This document shows, one piece after another, positions 15,989 to 25,232 of a stretch of 38,874 nucleotides of DNA. The position numbers and the translations under genes are program-made. This DNA comes from an uncultured Lachnospiraceae bacterium. GTDB lineage: Bacteria; Bacillota; Clostridia; Lachnospirales; Lachnospiraceae. The DNA lies in assembly GCA_902767015.1 (NCBI GenBank), contig CACXFV010000129.1:1-38874 (forward strand), written 5' to 3'. The notes beneath the pieces are model-generated. The model searched no databases. It was not told where the DNA came from and was given only the letters and a program-made list of their open reading frames with translations. Each line of letters opens with the position of its first letter. Within the stretch, counting starts at the first letter, position 1.

Positions 15989-16028
15989 GGTTAATATAAC
16001 CAATTGGTTAATATAACCAATTGGTTAT
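15989..16028. repeat. Tandem 17-bp palindromic repeats
   Basis: The 17 bp unit GGTTAATATAACCAATT occurs twice in tandem, followed by GGTTAT. This creates two copies of the perfect palindrome AACCAATTGGTT (15998-16009 and 16015-16026). They lie between the PBP stop codon and the terminator; no gene start is near. Confidence 0.75.
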
Positions 16029-16048
16029 AGCAACTATAAGGGAATAAA

Positions 16049-16091
16049 AAACGGCACAGCTGAAAAAGTATACCTTTTGGCTGTGCCGTTT
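16049..16091. terminator. Bidirectional rho-independent terminator
   Basis: AAACGGCACAGC (16049-16060) pairs with GCTGTGCCGTTT (16080-16091). A and T tracts flank both sides, so it can serve the PBP gene and the convergent CarD-family gene. Confidence 0.9.
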
Positions 16092-16101
16092 CTTTGATTA
16101 A

Positions 16102-16641
16102 TTATTCTACCATCTCGGATACCTTCTGAATGACAAAATCTTTCGTCTCCTCTCTTGTCATATCCGGTGAAACCGCCAACTCACCATAAAGGTAATCCTC
16201 CGCAAGCTTAAAATATCTCTCATCACCTGCTGTAACTTTCTTCCCCTGCGCTATTCTTGACTGCTTTCTGATACAGATAGTCTTTATAATCTTTACCAGT
16301 TCACGACAGTCACATTTTTTCACTGCCTCCCTATACTCGTACTCCCTGCGCTTTTCGTCGGGAATCCACAATTCCTCTATTTCTGCTATCTCATTAATTA
16401 GCTGCATTGCCTCCTCTTTGGTGACGACCGGTCTCAGCATTACATTATGACTGTTCACCGGTATATAATAGGTGGTACCTTTAGAATAATATGGCTCTAT
16501 CGTATAATAAAGAATATCTTTATTGACCGAAGCAGAATCCAGACTGCCACATGCTTTAATGACACATACGCCATTATTTCCATATATTACTAAATCACCA
16601 ATATTAAACTTTCTGTCAACACTTTCAGAATTATCAGACAT
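16102..16641 (-). CDS. CarD-family transcriptional regulator
   Basis: The 179-residue protein has an N-terminal CarD/TRCF RNA-polymerase-interaction domain at about residues 12-70, with FNIGDLVIYGNNGVCVIKA and YYTIEPYY then TTYYIPVNS. A helical C-terminal domain with a basic face follows (WIPDEKRREYEYREAVKKC to the end), as in CdnL-type proteins. CarD proteins bind the polymerase beta subunit and stabilise open complexes at promoters such as those for rRNA. I chose the ATG at 16641 because GGAGG is 7 nt upstream; the frame continues 35 codons further without support. The promoter was not identified. Confidence 0.9.
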   Translation of the reverse strand: MSDNSESVDRKFNIGDLVIYGNNGVCVIKACGSLDSASVNKDILYYTIEPYYSKGTTYYIPVNSHNVMLRPVVTKEEAMQLINEIAEIEELWIPDEKRREYEYREAVKKCDCRELVKIIKTICIRKQSRIAQGKKVTAGDERYFKLAEDYLYGELAVSPDMTREETKDFVIQKVSEMVE

Positions 16642-16785
16642 GTCCTTACCTCCATTCTCAATCCATTTATTCTTCTCATCATCCAAATCGTTCATTAACT
16701 TTTCTATACTAATAAGAGCATACACCTGATAATTCAATTTTAACATCTTTTTTACATTTACATAAGTAAAATTTTCAAAAAATTC

Positions 16786-17646
16786 TTACATCCATTTATC
16801 TTTCAAATTCTGGTATTCCTCTTTAAAATTCTCCTTCGCCTTATCATAGTTTTCTCTTAACTTCTCTAAGCTGCCCCTTTCCTTTTCAAAATAGTATCTG
16901 AGATTCTCCGAAAATGGCACCTTATGAGACACAAAGGATAATATAAAGCTACTCCTCTCCTTCATTTCTTCTCTCTTTTCCCTAAATGAAGTTTTCAATA
17001 ATTCATATCTGACAATAATATCATTATCAATAGCAAATTTCTTGATACGATACATAATATTCATAGAATACCAGAAGTCTAACGCAAACACACCATAGAA
17101 AAATCCCATAAAGAATGAAAATGCCAAGTGATTAATCAGCCAATACACTGAATCCAAAATTTTCGGATGAATGATAAAGTAATAGACAGCACTCAATACA
17201 GCCCAGTAAAATGTGTATTTCGGGCATATAATTCCTTTGATATTCCCCCATTCATTATCATAATCCCATAATTTAATCTTCATTCGTCTGATAAAAATCT
17301 CCCCTGCAATAAATTCTATGCATGTGACAACGGCTGCCATAATGGTAAACAGCACTATTTTTGCCACCACCCCATTACTGATGAATGTGATTTTAATATG
17401 TGCCATAGAAAATAATGTACAAAGGCTAAAACCATAAAGTGGCAGATAAGGACCATTTAAAAAGCCCGGATTAATCCATTTTCTCTCCGGATTGGCAGCG
17501 GATATAAACCTCCTGTAAAATACTTCCAATACCCAGCCGGACAGGCTTCCCACAAAAAATAAAAATGCCAATACTAACAATACACTAACTATCATTTTCA
17601 AATAATCCTTTCCTGTTAATCTACCTTCTCTGAACCTATCGTTCAT
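16786..17646 (-). CDS. CmpB-like putative membrane transporter subunit (PF06541 type)
   Basis: The 286-residue protein has about five membrane segments between residues 15 and 200 and a charged, coiled-coil-like C-terminal 80 residues. The stretch GWVLEVFYRRF, then WINPGFLNGPYLPLYGFS, is the signature of the family annotated as putative ABC transporter type IV (CmpB). No ATPase partner is adjacent, so transport is unproven. The start is uncertain: the ATG at 17646 has no good ribosome binding site, while the ATG at 17595 (residue 18) follows GGAAAGGA at about 10 nt. The gene lies 30 bp downstream of the next minus-strand gene and is likely in one operon with it. Confidence 0.8.
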   Translation of the reverse strand: MNDRFREGRLTGKDYLKMIVSVLLVLAFLFFVGSLSGWVLEVFYRRFISAANPERKWINPGFLNGPYLPLYGFSLCTLFSMAHIKITFISNGVVAKIVLFTIMAAVVTCIEFIAGEIFIRRMKIKLWDYDNEWGNIKGIICPKYTFYWAVLSAVYYFIIHPKILDSVYWLINHLAFSFFMGFFYGVFALDFWYSMNIMYRIKKFAIDNDIIVRYELLKTSFREKREEMKERSSFILSFVSHKVPFSENLRYYFEKERGSLEKLRENYDKAKENFKEEYQNLKDKWM

Positions 17647-17676
17647 AAGGACTAAGTAATTCTGCCACGCTTTTAT

Positions 17677-18453
17677 CTAATTGGGAACACTGTAAAGAAT
17701 AGAATTTCCTTTTTTTCCAATTCTCAAAACAGTATCTGTATACGTCAGAATATTCAGTACCACCTGCGACAGTCCCTGAGGAATGTGTGCCTCTTCTGCA
17801 AAATCTTTTGCCGTAAAACTGTCAGGTAACTCTATCGGGACAAATCTTACATAGTCTTCTGTTCTTGTAATATCAATTTCATCAACAAGCTCCAGCGGAA
17901 TTCTGTCATATCTTACGGAGCCTCGCTTTTTATTAGTGCTCCAGCCGTTTAAAAGTCTTATCTCCTCCATATTTAATAACAGAATTTTAAATCTGAAATT
18001 CTCATGTTTAATAAATTGTTTAATCTTGTACAGTTGAACAAATGCCTCGTATGCCGTTCCTCGTTTAGGTGATTTATGAGCCTTACCAATCTCACCATTT
18101 TCCGGGTTCATCCACCTTACCCACTTCACATGAGGAATTGGATAGACAACAGTTACTTCATAGTCATTTAAAAATATCGAAAGCTTGGGACGCAGCTTGT
18201 TAAAATTTGCCGTCTGTACCTCAAATATTCTTCCCTCTCTGTATATATCAGCGACATATCCATTGACGGGAATTTCATGATAATCCGTATCCGGCTCAAG
18301 ATAATTCTTTACAGTGGCATGAATCGTCTTCTCTGCCAATGTCCCTATCCCGTTTCTGCTTCTGTTCATTATCAAAGCCTTTTTCTTTGCGGCCTCAAAT
18401 CGTTCTCCGTCAATATCTTTATCAGCACATTGTTCTACTATATATTCATTCAT
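17677..18453 (-). CDS. Unrecognised protein, possible PD-(D/E)XK-like core with C-terminal winged helix
   Basis: I do not recognise a named family for this 258-residue protein. Residues 35-110 read like a PD-(D/E)XK nuclease fold: Glu41 in IGTLAEKTIH, Asp69 in NGYVADI, and Glu78-Val79-Gln80 in GRIFEVQTANF, spaced as in the E-D-ExK/Q pattern. The C-terminal 45 residues (FTAKDFAEEAHIPQGLSQVV onward) look like a winged helix-turn-helix. No signal peptide or membrane segment is visible. GGAGA is about 10 nt before the ATG. It follows polC by 79 bp and may be read from the same transcript. The nuclease idea rests on spacing by eye only. Confidence 0.6.
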   Translation of the reverse strand: MNEYIVEQCADKDIDGERFEAAKKKALIMNRSRNGIGTLAEKTIHATVKNYLEPDTDYHEIPVNGYVADIYREGRIFEVQTANFNKLRPKLSIFLNDYEVTVVYPIPHVKWVRWMNPENGEIGKAHKSPKRGTAYEAFVQLYKIKQFIKHENFRFKILLLNMEEIRLLNGWSTNKKRGSVRYDRIPLELVDEIDITRTEDYVRFVPIELPDSFTAKDFAEEAHIPQGLSQVVLNILTYTDTVLRIGKKGNSILYSVPN

Positions 18454-18532
18454 CTATTTTAATTCTCCATTTGTAATGATGCAGGAATGGGAATGACACA
18501 TCTGAACTGTTACATAATACAAAAATATAATG

Positions 18533-21500
18533 TCACATAAAATCAAACAGTGAAATCTGATTTGATTCCGGTATATCTCCCAATATTCCCAAATCTGCCA
18601 TGGTATCAATGACAGTTTTACTAATTTTTGCCCTGTTTCGCAGATCATCCTTGGACAGAAACGGACCATCCAAAGCGGCATCTACCAGACCGTCCGCTGC
18701 TTTATCCCCCATGCCATCAATCGTACTTAAAGCCGGCATCAGCTTTCCATCCATAATCTGGAATTTGTGAGCTGCCACCTGATACAAGTCAATCGGCATA
18801 AACTCAAAGCCTCTGGCATACATCTCCTGTACCAGTTTCATATCCTTTAACATATCTTCCTCTGTCTTTGACAAAAGTTTCTCATCTTTCTTCTTCTTAA
18901 AATCAGCGATGTAATATTCCAATCGTTCCCGCCCCATACACATATGAGCATAATCAAATGCTGATGCTCTGATACTAAAATAAGCGGCATAATAAGCCAG
19001 CGGATAGAATACCTTGAAATAGGCAATTCTGTATGCCATCATGACATAGGCCGCCGCATGTGCCTTCGGAAACATGTATTTGATTTTCTGGCAGGATTCA
19101 ATATACCAGTCCGGCACATTATGCTTTTTCATCTCCTCAATCCACTCCGGCTTTAAGCCTTTTCCTTTACGAACGGATTCCATAATGGTGAAGGACTGCT
19201 CTGATTCCAATCCCATGCTGATGAGATAAATCATGATATCATCACGGGTACAAATGGCAGTGGAAATTGTGGCATCCCCGGTACTGATATAATACTGGGC
19301 ATTGTTCAGCCACACATCTGTTCCATGAGACAGTCCTGAGATACGCACCAAATCTGAGAAAGTCTTTGGCTTTGTATCCATGAGCATCTGGATAACAAAA
19401 TCTGTACCAAACTCCGGTATTCCAAGTGAACCAAGCTCACAACCACCGATATCAGCAGGCGTAATTCCCAGTGCCTCCGTGCCGGCAAACAAAGACATTA
19501 CCTCCTGATTATCCAGGGGAATATCTTTGGCATCAATACCGGTTAAATCCTCCAGCATACGAATCATGGTAGGATCATCATGTCCCAGAATATCGAGCTT
19601 TAACAGATTGTGGTCAATGGCATGATAATCAAAATGTGTCGTAACTGTCTTAGTAGTCATATCATTGGCGGGATGCTGCACCGGTGTGAATTTGTTAATA
19701 TTATGACCAATCGGAAGTACCACAATACCACCCGGATGCTGACCGGTGGTTCGTCTGACTCCGGTACATCCTTTCGCAATTCGGGACACCTCACATCTTC
19801 TCATGCGGATATTTCTCTCCTCGCAATATTTTCTGACATAAGCCTCTGCCGTCTTATCTGCGAGTGTACCGATGGTTCCTGCCCTGAAAGTCTGTCCTTT
19901 TCCAAAAATCACTTCCGTATATTCATGAGCCTTGCTCTGATACTCTCCCGAAAAATTCAAGTCAATATCCGGCTCCTTATTTCCTTTAAATCCGAGGAAT
20001 GTCTCAAATGGTATATCAAAGCCTGCCTTCGTAAGATCCTCTCCGCAATTCGGACACTTTCTGTCAGGCATATCACAACCCGAGCCACCGCCGTATTTTT
20101 TCACTTCTTCAGAATCAAAATCATAGAAATGGCATTTCTTGCAGTAATAGTGAGGACTTAAGGGGTTGACCTCCGTGATACCTGCCATGGTAGCCACAAA
20201 GGAAGAGCCTACAGAACCTCTTGAGCCCACCAGATAGCCATCCTCATTGGATTTCCACACCAGCTTCTGAGCGATGATATACATCACCGCAAATCCGTTG
20301 GAAATAATGGAATTCAGTTCTCTCTCCAATCTCTCCGTAACGATTTCCGGCAGATTTTCTCCATACATACTGTGGGCTGTATTATAACAGATTTCCCTCA
20401 ATATTTTATCAGAGTATTCAATCACGGGAGGGCATTTATCCGGACATACCGGAAACATATTTTCCACCATATCTGCTATTTTATTGGTATTTGTAACAAC
20501 AATTTCATATGCCTTGTCACTGCCAAGATATTTGAATTCCTCTAACATCTCATCCGTTGTTCTTAAGTACAGAGGTGCCTGGGTATCTGCATCCTTAAAC
20601 CCTTTGCATGCCATGATAATCCTGCGATAGACCTCATCCTGCGGGTCAAGAAAATGTACATCGCAGGTAGCCACCACCGGTTTATTAAACTGCTCTCCCA
20701 ATTTCACAATTCTTCTGTTGATATCCTGCAGATCTTCCACTGTCTTCGTAGCATATTCGTCACTTCTGAGCATAAATTCATTATTTCCCACAGGCTGTAT
20801 CTCCAAATAATCATAGAATTCCACAAGCCTTGCAATTTCTTCATCGCTTCTGCCACCGATAATTGCCTGATACAGTTCTCCCGCTTCACATGCCGAACCA
20901 ATCAAGAGTCCCTCTCTATGCTTCAAAAAATCACTCTTAGGTATCTTTGGCTGTCTATGAAAATACTTGATATTCGAGTTAGATACCAACTCAAACAGAT
21001 TCACCCTGCCTGTCTCATTCAACGCAAGAATAATCGCATGATGAGAAGGCATCTTCCTGATATTTTCCTCTGAACTCTTATCCATTTCATTCAGGGCATC
21101 CAGGTCATAGATGTCTCTGTCCTTTAACATCTCAATAAATTTCACAAAAATCTCTGCCGTGCACTGCGCATCATAAACCGCCCTGTGGTGACTGTCAAGA
21201 ACCACCCCCACTGCTTTTGCCACAGTATCCAGCTTAAAACGGTTTAACTGTGGCAGTAAAAGTCTCGCTAAAGAGACCGTATCGACAATGGTAAAGTGAC
21301 ACGCAATATTCTGCTTTTTCGCTTTATTGATAATGAAACTGGTATCAAAATCCGCATTGTGAGCCACCATGACACAATCCTTAGAAAATTCCAGAAACTT
21401 CGGCAGAATCTCCTCTATATGCGGTGCATCAATCACCATACTGTCATTGATATGGGTCAATTCCTCAATCCTCGGTGGAATTGGCTCACGGGGATTGACA

Positions 21501-23116
21501 AAGGTACTAAAGGTATCTACGATTTTTCCTTCTTTTACCTTTACCGCACCAATCTCTATAATATTATTAAACTCCGGGCTGAAACCGGTAGTCTCAATAT
21601 CAAACACCACATAGTCGCCATCTAAAGACTGCCCCTTAGAATTGGTGACAATATTTTTCAGATCATCTACCAGATAAGCCTCCACTCCATAAAGCATCTT
21701 AAAATCAAAGGGCTCTTTGAAGCTGAATTTTCCTTCCAGCTTCTGTAAGGCATGCCATGCTTCGGTAAATCCCTGTACCACTCCATGGTCAGTGATAGCC
21801 AGGGCAGTATGCCCCCACTCCTTGGCTCTGGCAATCAAATCTTTTACATCCGCTACTCCATCCATATCACTTAACTTGGTGTGGCAATGAAGCTCCACAC
21901 GCTTCACCGGACTGGTGTCCATACGCTTCACCGTAAAGTCATCGGTTCTCATGATACCCTGAATGGAATTAATGATTAATTCTCTGTCGAATTTATCCTC
22001 TGTGGTCACTCCCTTGACCTTGATAAAGGCTCCCTTCTTCACATTTTTATATAATTCAGGCAGATTGTCATTTGCCATAAATAGTTTGACAATAATCGAA
22101 TCCGTAAAATCGGTAATGATAATGCTGACAATGGTTCTCTCATCTCTGATAGGCCGTTCTTCAATATCCATCACCTGACCGCGGACAATGACCTCTCCCA
22201 TCTCTTCCACAATCTCCTTTAATGCAATGGACTGACCTTCAAATTCCCTTCCATAAAAGACATCCGGATTCTCTGAATTTCGAAAGTTTCTATGAAAGTT
22301 GCCTTCCCGTTTTTTAAATCCTCCCTTTGAAAAGCCACCCTTCGAAAATCCACCTGCATTGCTGCCTTTCGAACTGCCAACATCAATATTCTGACGGTCT
22401 CCATCCGTTTTACCGCTTTTTGATGTTTTTCCCTTTGAACCAACATCCGTCTTTTTATTTTTCATTTCTTCCAATGACAGATATTCTTCTTTTTCGTTCT
22501 GCAAAGAATCAGCTGTCTCCTCTGCATTATTTTTTCTTTTGTGTCCGGTCCGTGCCAGTATCGCATCCACTTCCTGCTGCAATTTTATGGCATTAAACTT
22601 CTCGAACCTGCTTTCTCCCACCTCTACAAAATCATAGCGAACCTCGGTGGGAACACCACATCTCTCATTGAAGATTTTCTCAAGAATCCGTTTTAATTCC
22701 GTAGATTTATCTTCTGAAATGATGGTATCGTTAAGCCTGATATGCATGATATCCCCCTCAAAGCTGACCTCAGCCTTACTTAACATACTGTGCTGCAGCG
22801 GACTGTGATGATAAATCTCCAAAAGAATACTGTCCTTATACATCTTATATAAATTTTCGGAATTATATAAGCTCGAAAGTGAAAAGCTCTCCACAATCTT
22901 TACTGACATTTTTCCCATGAATAGCTTTTCAATCTCTTTTTCTGCTTTATAAACATCACTCTTACTGATCAACCGGGTACTTTCTATATATATACGAATT
23001 GCTCCTTTGGCACGATTGTTCACAATTCTCTTTACCATCACATCGCCAAAGACACTCTTTATCTCTTCATTCTCTTCAAATTTTGTAAATACTTCTAAAA
23101 AATTCTTTTTTTCCAC
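18533..23116 (-). CDS. polC: DNA polymerase III alpha subunit, PolC type
   Basis: PolC is the replicative polymerase of low-GC Gram-positives. The 1527-residue protein has all domains in order: N-terminal region to about 195, a charged glycine-rich linker (200-280), an OB fold (about 305-395), and a PHP domain split by the exonuclease. The PHP domain starts at His410-Cys411-His412. The DEDDh proofreading exonuclease starts at Asp506-Ile507-Glu508 (DYVVFDIETTGF) and includes HHRAVYDAQ. The zinc site reads GCDMPDRKCPNCGED and the polymerase catalytic motif EPDIDLNFS. The start is GTG at 23116, after AAAGG 10 nt upstream; no ATG fits near. It has no terminator before the 258-residue gene downstream. 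The linker contains three GGFSK/GGFKK units. Confidence 0.98.
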   Translation of the reverse strand: MEKKNFLEVFTKFEENEEIKSVFGDVMVKRIVNNRAKGAIRIYIESTRLISKSDVYKAEKEIEKLFMGKMSVKIVESFSLSSLYNSENLYKMYKDSILLEIYHHSPLQHSMLSKAEVSFEGDIMHIRLNDTIISEDKSTELKRILEKIFNERCGVPTEVRYDFVEVGESRFEKFNAIKLQQEVDAILARTGHKRKNNAEETADSLQNEKEEYLSLEEMKNKKTDVGSKGKTSKSGKTDGDRQNIDVGSSKGSNAGGFSKGGFSKGGFKKREGNFHRNFRNSENPDVFYGREFEGQSIALKEIVEEMGEVIVRGQVMDIEERPIRDERTIVSIIITDFTDSIIVKLFMANDNLPELYKNVKKGAFIKVKGVTTEDKFDRELIINSIQGIMRTDDFTVKRMDTSPVKRVELHCHTKLSDMDGVADVKDLIARAKEWGHTALAITDHGVVQGFTEAWHALQKLEGKFSFKEPFDFKMLYGVEAYLVDDLKNIVTNSKGQSLDGDYVVFDIETTGFSPEFNNIIEIGAVKVKEGKIVDTFSTFVNPREPIPPRIEELTHINDSMVIDAPHIEEILPKFLEFSKDCVMVAHNADFDTSFIINKAKKQNIACHFTIVDTVSLARLLLPQLNRFKLDTVAKAVGVVLDSHHRAVYDAQCTAEIFVKFIEMLKDRDIYDLDALNEMDKSSEENIRKMPSHHAIILALNETGRVNLFELVSNSNIKYFHRQPKIPKSDFLKHREGLLIGSACEAGELYQAIIGGRSDEEIARLVEFYDYLEIQPVGNNEFMLRSDEYATKTVEDLQDINRRIVKLGEQFNKPVVATCDVHFLDPQDEVYRRIIMACKGFKDADTQAPLYLRTTDEMLEEFKYLGSDKAYEIVVTNTNKIADMVENMFPVCPDKCPPVIEYSDKILREICYNTAHSMYGENLPEIVTERLERELNSIISNGFAVMYIIAQKLVWKSNEDGYLVGSRGSVGSSFVATMAGITEVNPLSPHYYCKKCHFYDFDSEEVKKYGGGSGCDMPDRKCPNCGEDLTKAGFDIPFETFLGFKGNKEPDIDLNFSGEYQSKAHEYTEVIFGKGQTFRAGTIGTLADKTAEAYVRKYCEERNIRMRRCEVSRIAKGCTGVRRTTGQHPGGIVVLPIGHNINKFTPVQHPANDMTTKTVTTHFDYHAIDHNLLKLDILGHDDPTMIRMLEDLTGIDAKDIPLDNQEVMSLFAGTEALGITPADIGGCELGSLGIPEFGTDFVIQMLMDTKPKTFSDLVRISGLSHGTDVWLNNAQYYISTGDATISTAICTRDDIMIYLISMGLESEQSFTIMESVRKGKGLKPEWIEEMKKHNVPDWYIESCQKIKYMFPKAHAAAYVMMAYRIAYFKVFYPLAYYAAYFSIRASAFDYAHMCMGRERLEYYIADFKKKKDEKLLSKTEEDMLKDMKLVQEMYARGFEFMPIDLYQVAAHKFQIMDGKLMPALSTIDGMGDKAADGLVDAALDGPFLSKDDLRNRAKISKTVIDTMADLGILGDIPESNQISLFDFM

Positions 23117-23170
23117 TTAAAATCGACCTTTCAAACAATCGTAACGATACAGTGAAGCTTCCCCGCACAG

Positions 23171-23242
23171 TTACAATAACTTTATTAACTCATCTGCCAC
23201 TGCCGGCTTATAGACCGGATTTCTATCTCTGATAGTTGACAT
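23171..23242 (-). CDS. Possible 23-codon microprotein or leader peptide upstream of polC
   Basis: An ATG at 23242 follows GAGGAGA at 7 nt, one of the strongest ribosome binding sites in the window, and runs 23 codons to a TAA. The peptide begins MSTIRDRNPVYK and ends DELIKLL, amphipathic and charged. It ends 54 bp before the polC GTG. It is too short for statistics to prove coding; the evidence is the site quality and position between the LURP-one-like gene and polC. It could be a leader peptide coupling to polC or a chance frame. Confidence 0.4.
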   Translation of the reverse strand: MSTIRDRNPVYKPAVADELIKLL

Positions 23243-23290
23243 TTTAAAATCTCCTCTCTGACAAACTGATTTTCTTCTATCAATGAAATG

Positions 23291-23788
23291 TTAAAGAAAA
23301 GAGTTTCGATTTCCCTCTTCGCTGCATTTAGCTGCATCCATGGCAATGGCTACCATCAGTGCCGGCAGCTCATCCCTTGCATCTTCTATCTCTAACACAT
23401 AAGTATCGCCCCAGTGAAATAGTTCCTTTGATATATGCACCACTAATCTGGAATATTCATAGATATCATAATTCCACTCAAAAATATCCCCGGAAAGCTT
23501 CCATCCTTTATAATCAATGTTATATTTTGGTCTTAAGAGTGAAAATTGCTGTTTGACAATCCCCTGATAAGACCCATTGACATAAATATCATATTCTTTG
23601 AATAATCGCAATACTTTCTCCTGAATCAGGCCTACCTCCCGTCCTGTCCCTTTCTCATAAACCCTGATTCTGTGACCGATGGAGAAAAAATCTGCTTTCA
23701 CATCATATTTAGGGTAATCATTACTATCATACACCTCATAAGAATCCGTCCAGGAAAATACCTTCTGTTTAATCAATAATCTGCTCAT
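23291..23788 (-). CDS. LURP-one-related (LOR) fold protein
   Basis: The 165-residue protein matches the LURP-one-related/scramblase-like beta-barrel pattern: KQKVFSWTDSYEVYD, then FFSIGHRIRVYEK, GLIQEKVLRLFKEYDIYVNG and WNYDIYE. It ends in a hydrophobic helix (ALMVAIAMDAAKC). The family is widespread and mostly of unknown function; some members associate with membranes. GAGAGG lies 7 nt before the ATG at 23788. A longer frame starting 9 codons upstream lacks a site. It sits upstream of polC in the same direction and divergent from mutY. Confidence 0.75.
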   Translation of the reverse strand: MSRLLIKQKVFSWTDSYEVYDSNDYPKYDVKADFFSIGHRIRVYEKGTGREVGLIQEKVLRLFKEYDIYVNGSYQGIVKQQFSLLRPKYNIDYKGWKLSGDIFEWNYDIYEYSRLVVHISKELFHWGDTYVLEIEDARDELPALMVAIAMDAAKCSEEGNRNSFL

Positions 23789-23892
23789 ACGAACGCCTCT
23801 CTTCCGTCTTTTCACAACCGTTGCACATATCAGTTATTATATCTTAGTTTATGCAGACATACAATCTTTCTTTTCAAGAAATTTTTACTCTC

Positions 23893-23922
23893 TTGACAAT
23901 CCACCTCATCATTGATTATACT
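23893..23922 (+). promoter_or_regulatory. Sigma-A promoter of mutY
   Basis: A perfect TTGACA (23893-23898) and TATACT (23917-23922) are 18 bp apart. The element lies 34 nt upstream of the mutY ATG, which follows AGGAGA. Confidence 0.75.
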
Positions 23923-23956
23923 TAACATCATATTAAAATAGTCAGGAGAATCAACT

Positions 23957-25030
23957 ATGTCAAACTCTCTCGAAAACATCACAGAACCACTTTTGACCTG
24001 GTTTGCCGCTAACAAAAGAAGTCTGCCGTGGCGGGAGGACCGGGAGCCTTACCATGTATGGATTTCCGAGATCATGCTTCAACAGACACGAATTGAAGCA
24101 GTGAAAAAATATTATATACGTTTCCTAAAAGAACTTCCTGATGTAGAATGCTTAAGTCAGATTTCTGAGGAACAATTGTTAAAGCTCTGGGAAGGATTAG
24201 GCTATTACAGCCGGGCAAGAAATCTGAAGAAAGCGGCGGAAAAAATCATGCAGGAACACGGTGGCGTTTTTCCGTCCACCTATGCATTATTGCGAGAGCT
24301 TCCCGGCATCGGAGAATACACCGCCGGTGCTATTGCCTCCATCTGCTTTAATGAAAAAGTAACTGCCATCGACGGCAATGTCCTGCGAGTCATCTCAAGG
24401 ATTACCGGAAGCAAAAAAAATGTATTGCTTCCCGAGACAAAAAAAGAGGTAGAAAAACAACTGCTTAACATACTGCCGGAACAATCCGGTGCATTTAATG
24501 AGGCACTGATGGAACTGGGAGAAATCCTTTGTCTTCCAAACGGTACTCCGGAATGTGAGCAATGTCCTTTACAGTCAGAGTGTACTGCTTACCAAAAAAA
24601 TATGACAGAAGAAATACCTGTCAGGATTAAAAAAATGAAGCGAACAAAGGAAGAAAAGACAGTTTTGCTGCTTGTCAACGAGAACCATCAGATTGCGATA
24701 GAAAAAAGACCTGAGAAAGGATTATTGTCCGGCATGTATCAATTTCCTAATCTTTTAGGATTTTACTCCAAGGAGGAACTGTCCTCTCTACTGAAGGGAT
24801 GGCAGCTTACTCCAATCGAAATATCCCTTCTTAAAAATGCCAAACATGTTTTTACTCATATTGACTGGTATATGAAGTCATATCTTATAAAAGTGAAAAC
24901 GATATCCGACAAAGAATCCGAAAGTACGCCGGAACTTTCCCGCTTATTATGGGTTTCAAAAAATGAGCTGGCAGAAAAATATCCTTTACCAACGGCTTTT
25001 CAGATATTTTATGTGTATTTGTCATATTAA
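23957..25030 (+). CDS. mutY: A/G-specific adenine DNA glycosylase MutY
   Basis: MutY removes adenine mispaired with 8-oxoguanine. The 357-residue protein has the helix-hairpin-helix glycosylase domain with catalytic Glu38 (VWISEIMLQQT) and Asp139 (VTAIDGNV), and the hairpin LPGIGEYTAGAIAS at 115-128. The [4Fe-4S] cluster cysteines read CLPNGTPECEQCPLQSEC, with seven residues between the first two. The C-terminal NUDIX-like domain (KTVLLLVNENHQIAIEKRP onward) recognises 8-oxoG. The gene is on the opposite strand from its neighbours and converges with ispG at a shared terminator, interrupting the usual ispG-polC adjacency. Confidence 0.97.
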   Translation: MSNSLENITEPLLTWFAANKRSLPWREDREPYHVWISEIMLQQTRIEAVKKYYIRFLKELPDVECLSQISEEQLLKLWEGLGYYSRARNLKKAAEKIMQEHGGVFPSTYALLRELPGIGEYTAGAIASICFNEKVTAIDGNVLRVISRITGSKKNVLLPETKKEVEKQLLNILPEQSGAFNEALMELGEILCLPNGTPECEQCPLQSECTAYQKNMTEEIPVRIKKMKRTKEEKTVLLLVNENHQIAIEKRPEKGLLSGMYQFPNLLGFYSKEELSSLLKGWQLTPIEISLLKNAKHVFTHIDWYMKSYLIKVKTISDKESESTPELSRLLWVSKNELAEKYPLPTAFQIFYVYLSY

Positions 25031-25108
25031 ACGCATCAATTTTTCGTTCCATCTGATTGCTTAATAACATCGTTGCATAATGGAGCATGGAATCAATTCG
25101 GGTACACT

Positions 25109-25149
25109 AACAAAAACAGGCAGTGGATTAACCTCTGCCTGTTTTTGTT
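25109..25149. terminator. Bidirectional rho-independent terminator
   Basis: AACAAAAACAGGCAG (25109-25123) pairs with CTGCCTGTTTTTGTT (25135-25149), a 15 bp perfect stem with A and T tracts. It serves mutY and the convergent ispG operon. Confidence 0.93.
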
Positions 25150-25232
25150 CTACTGCTTACAATCAGTGTTTCCCATAATATAAACCACTTTGCAATATTT
25201 AATTGTCAAATGTACACGTTTAGTGTTCAAAA

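Noticed and set aside
24885-25088. 67-codon minus-strand frame overlapping the end of mutY
   Set aside because: The first 20 residues look protein-like, but there is no ribosome binding site and most of the frame is antisense to mutY.
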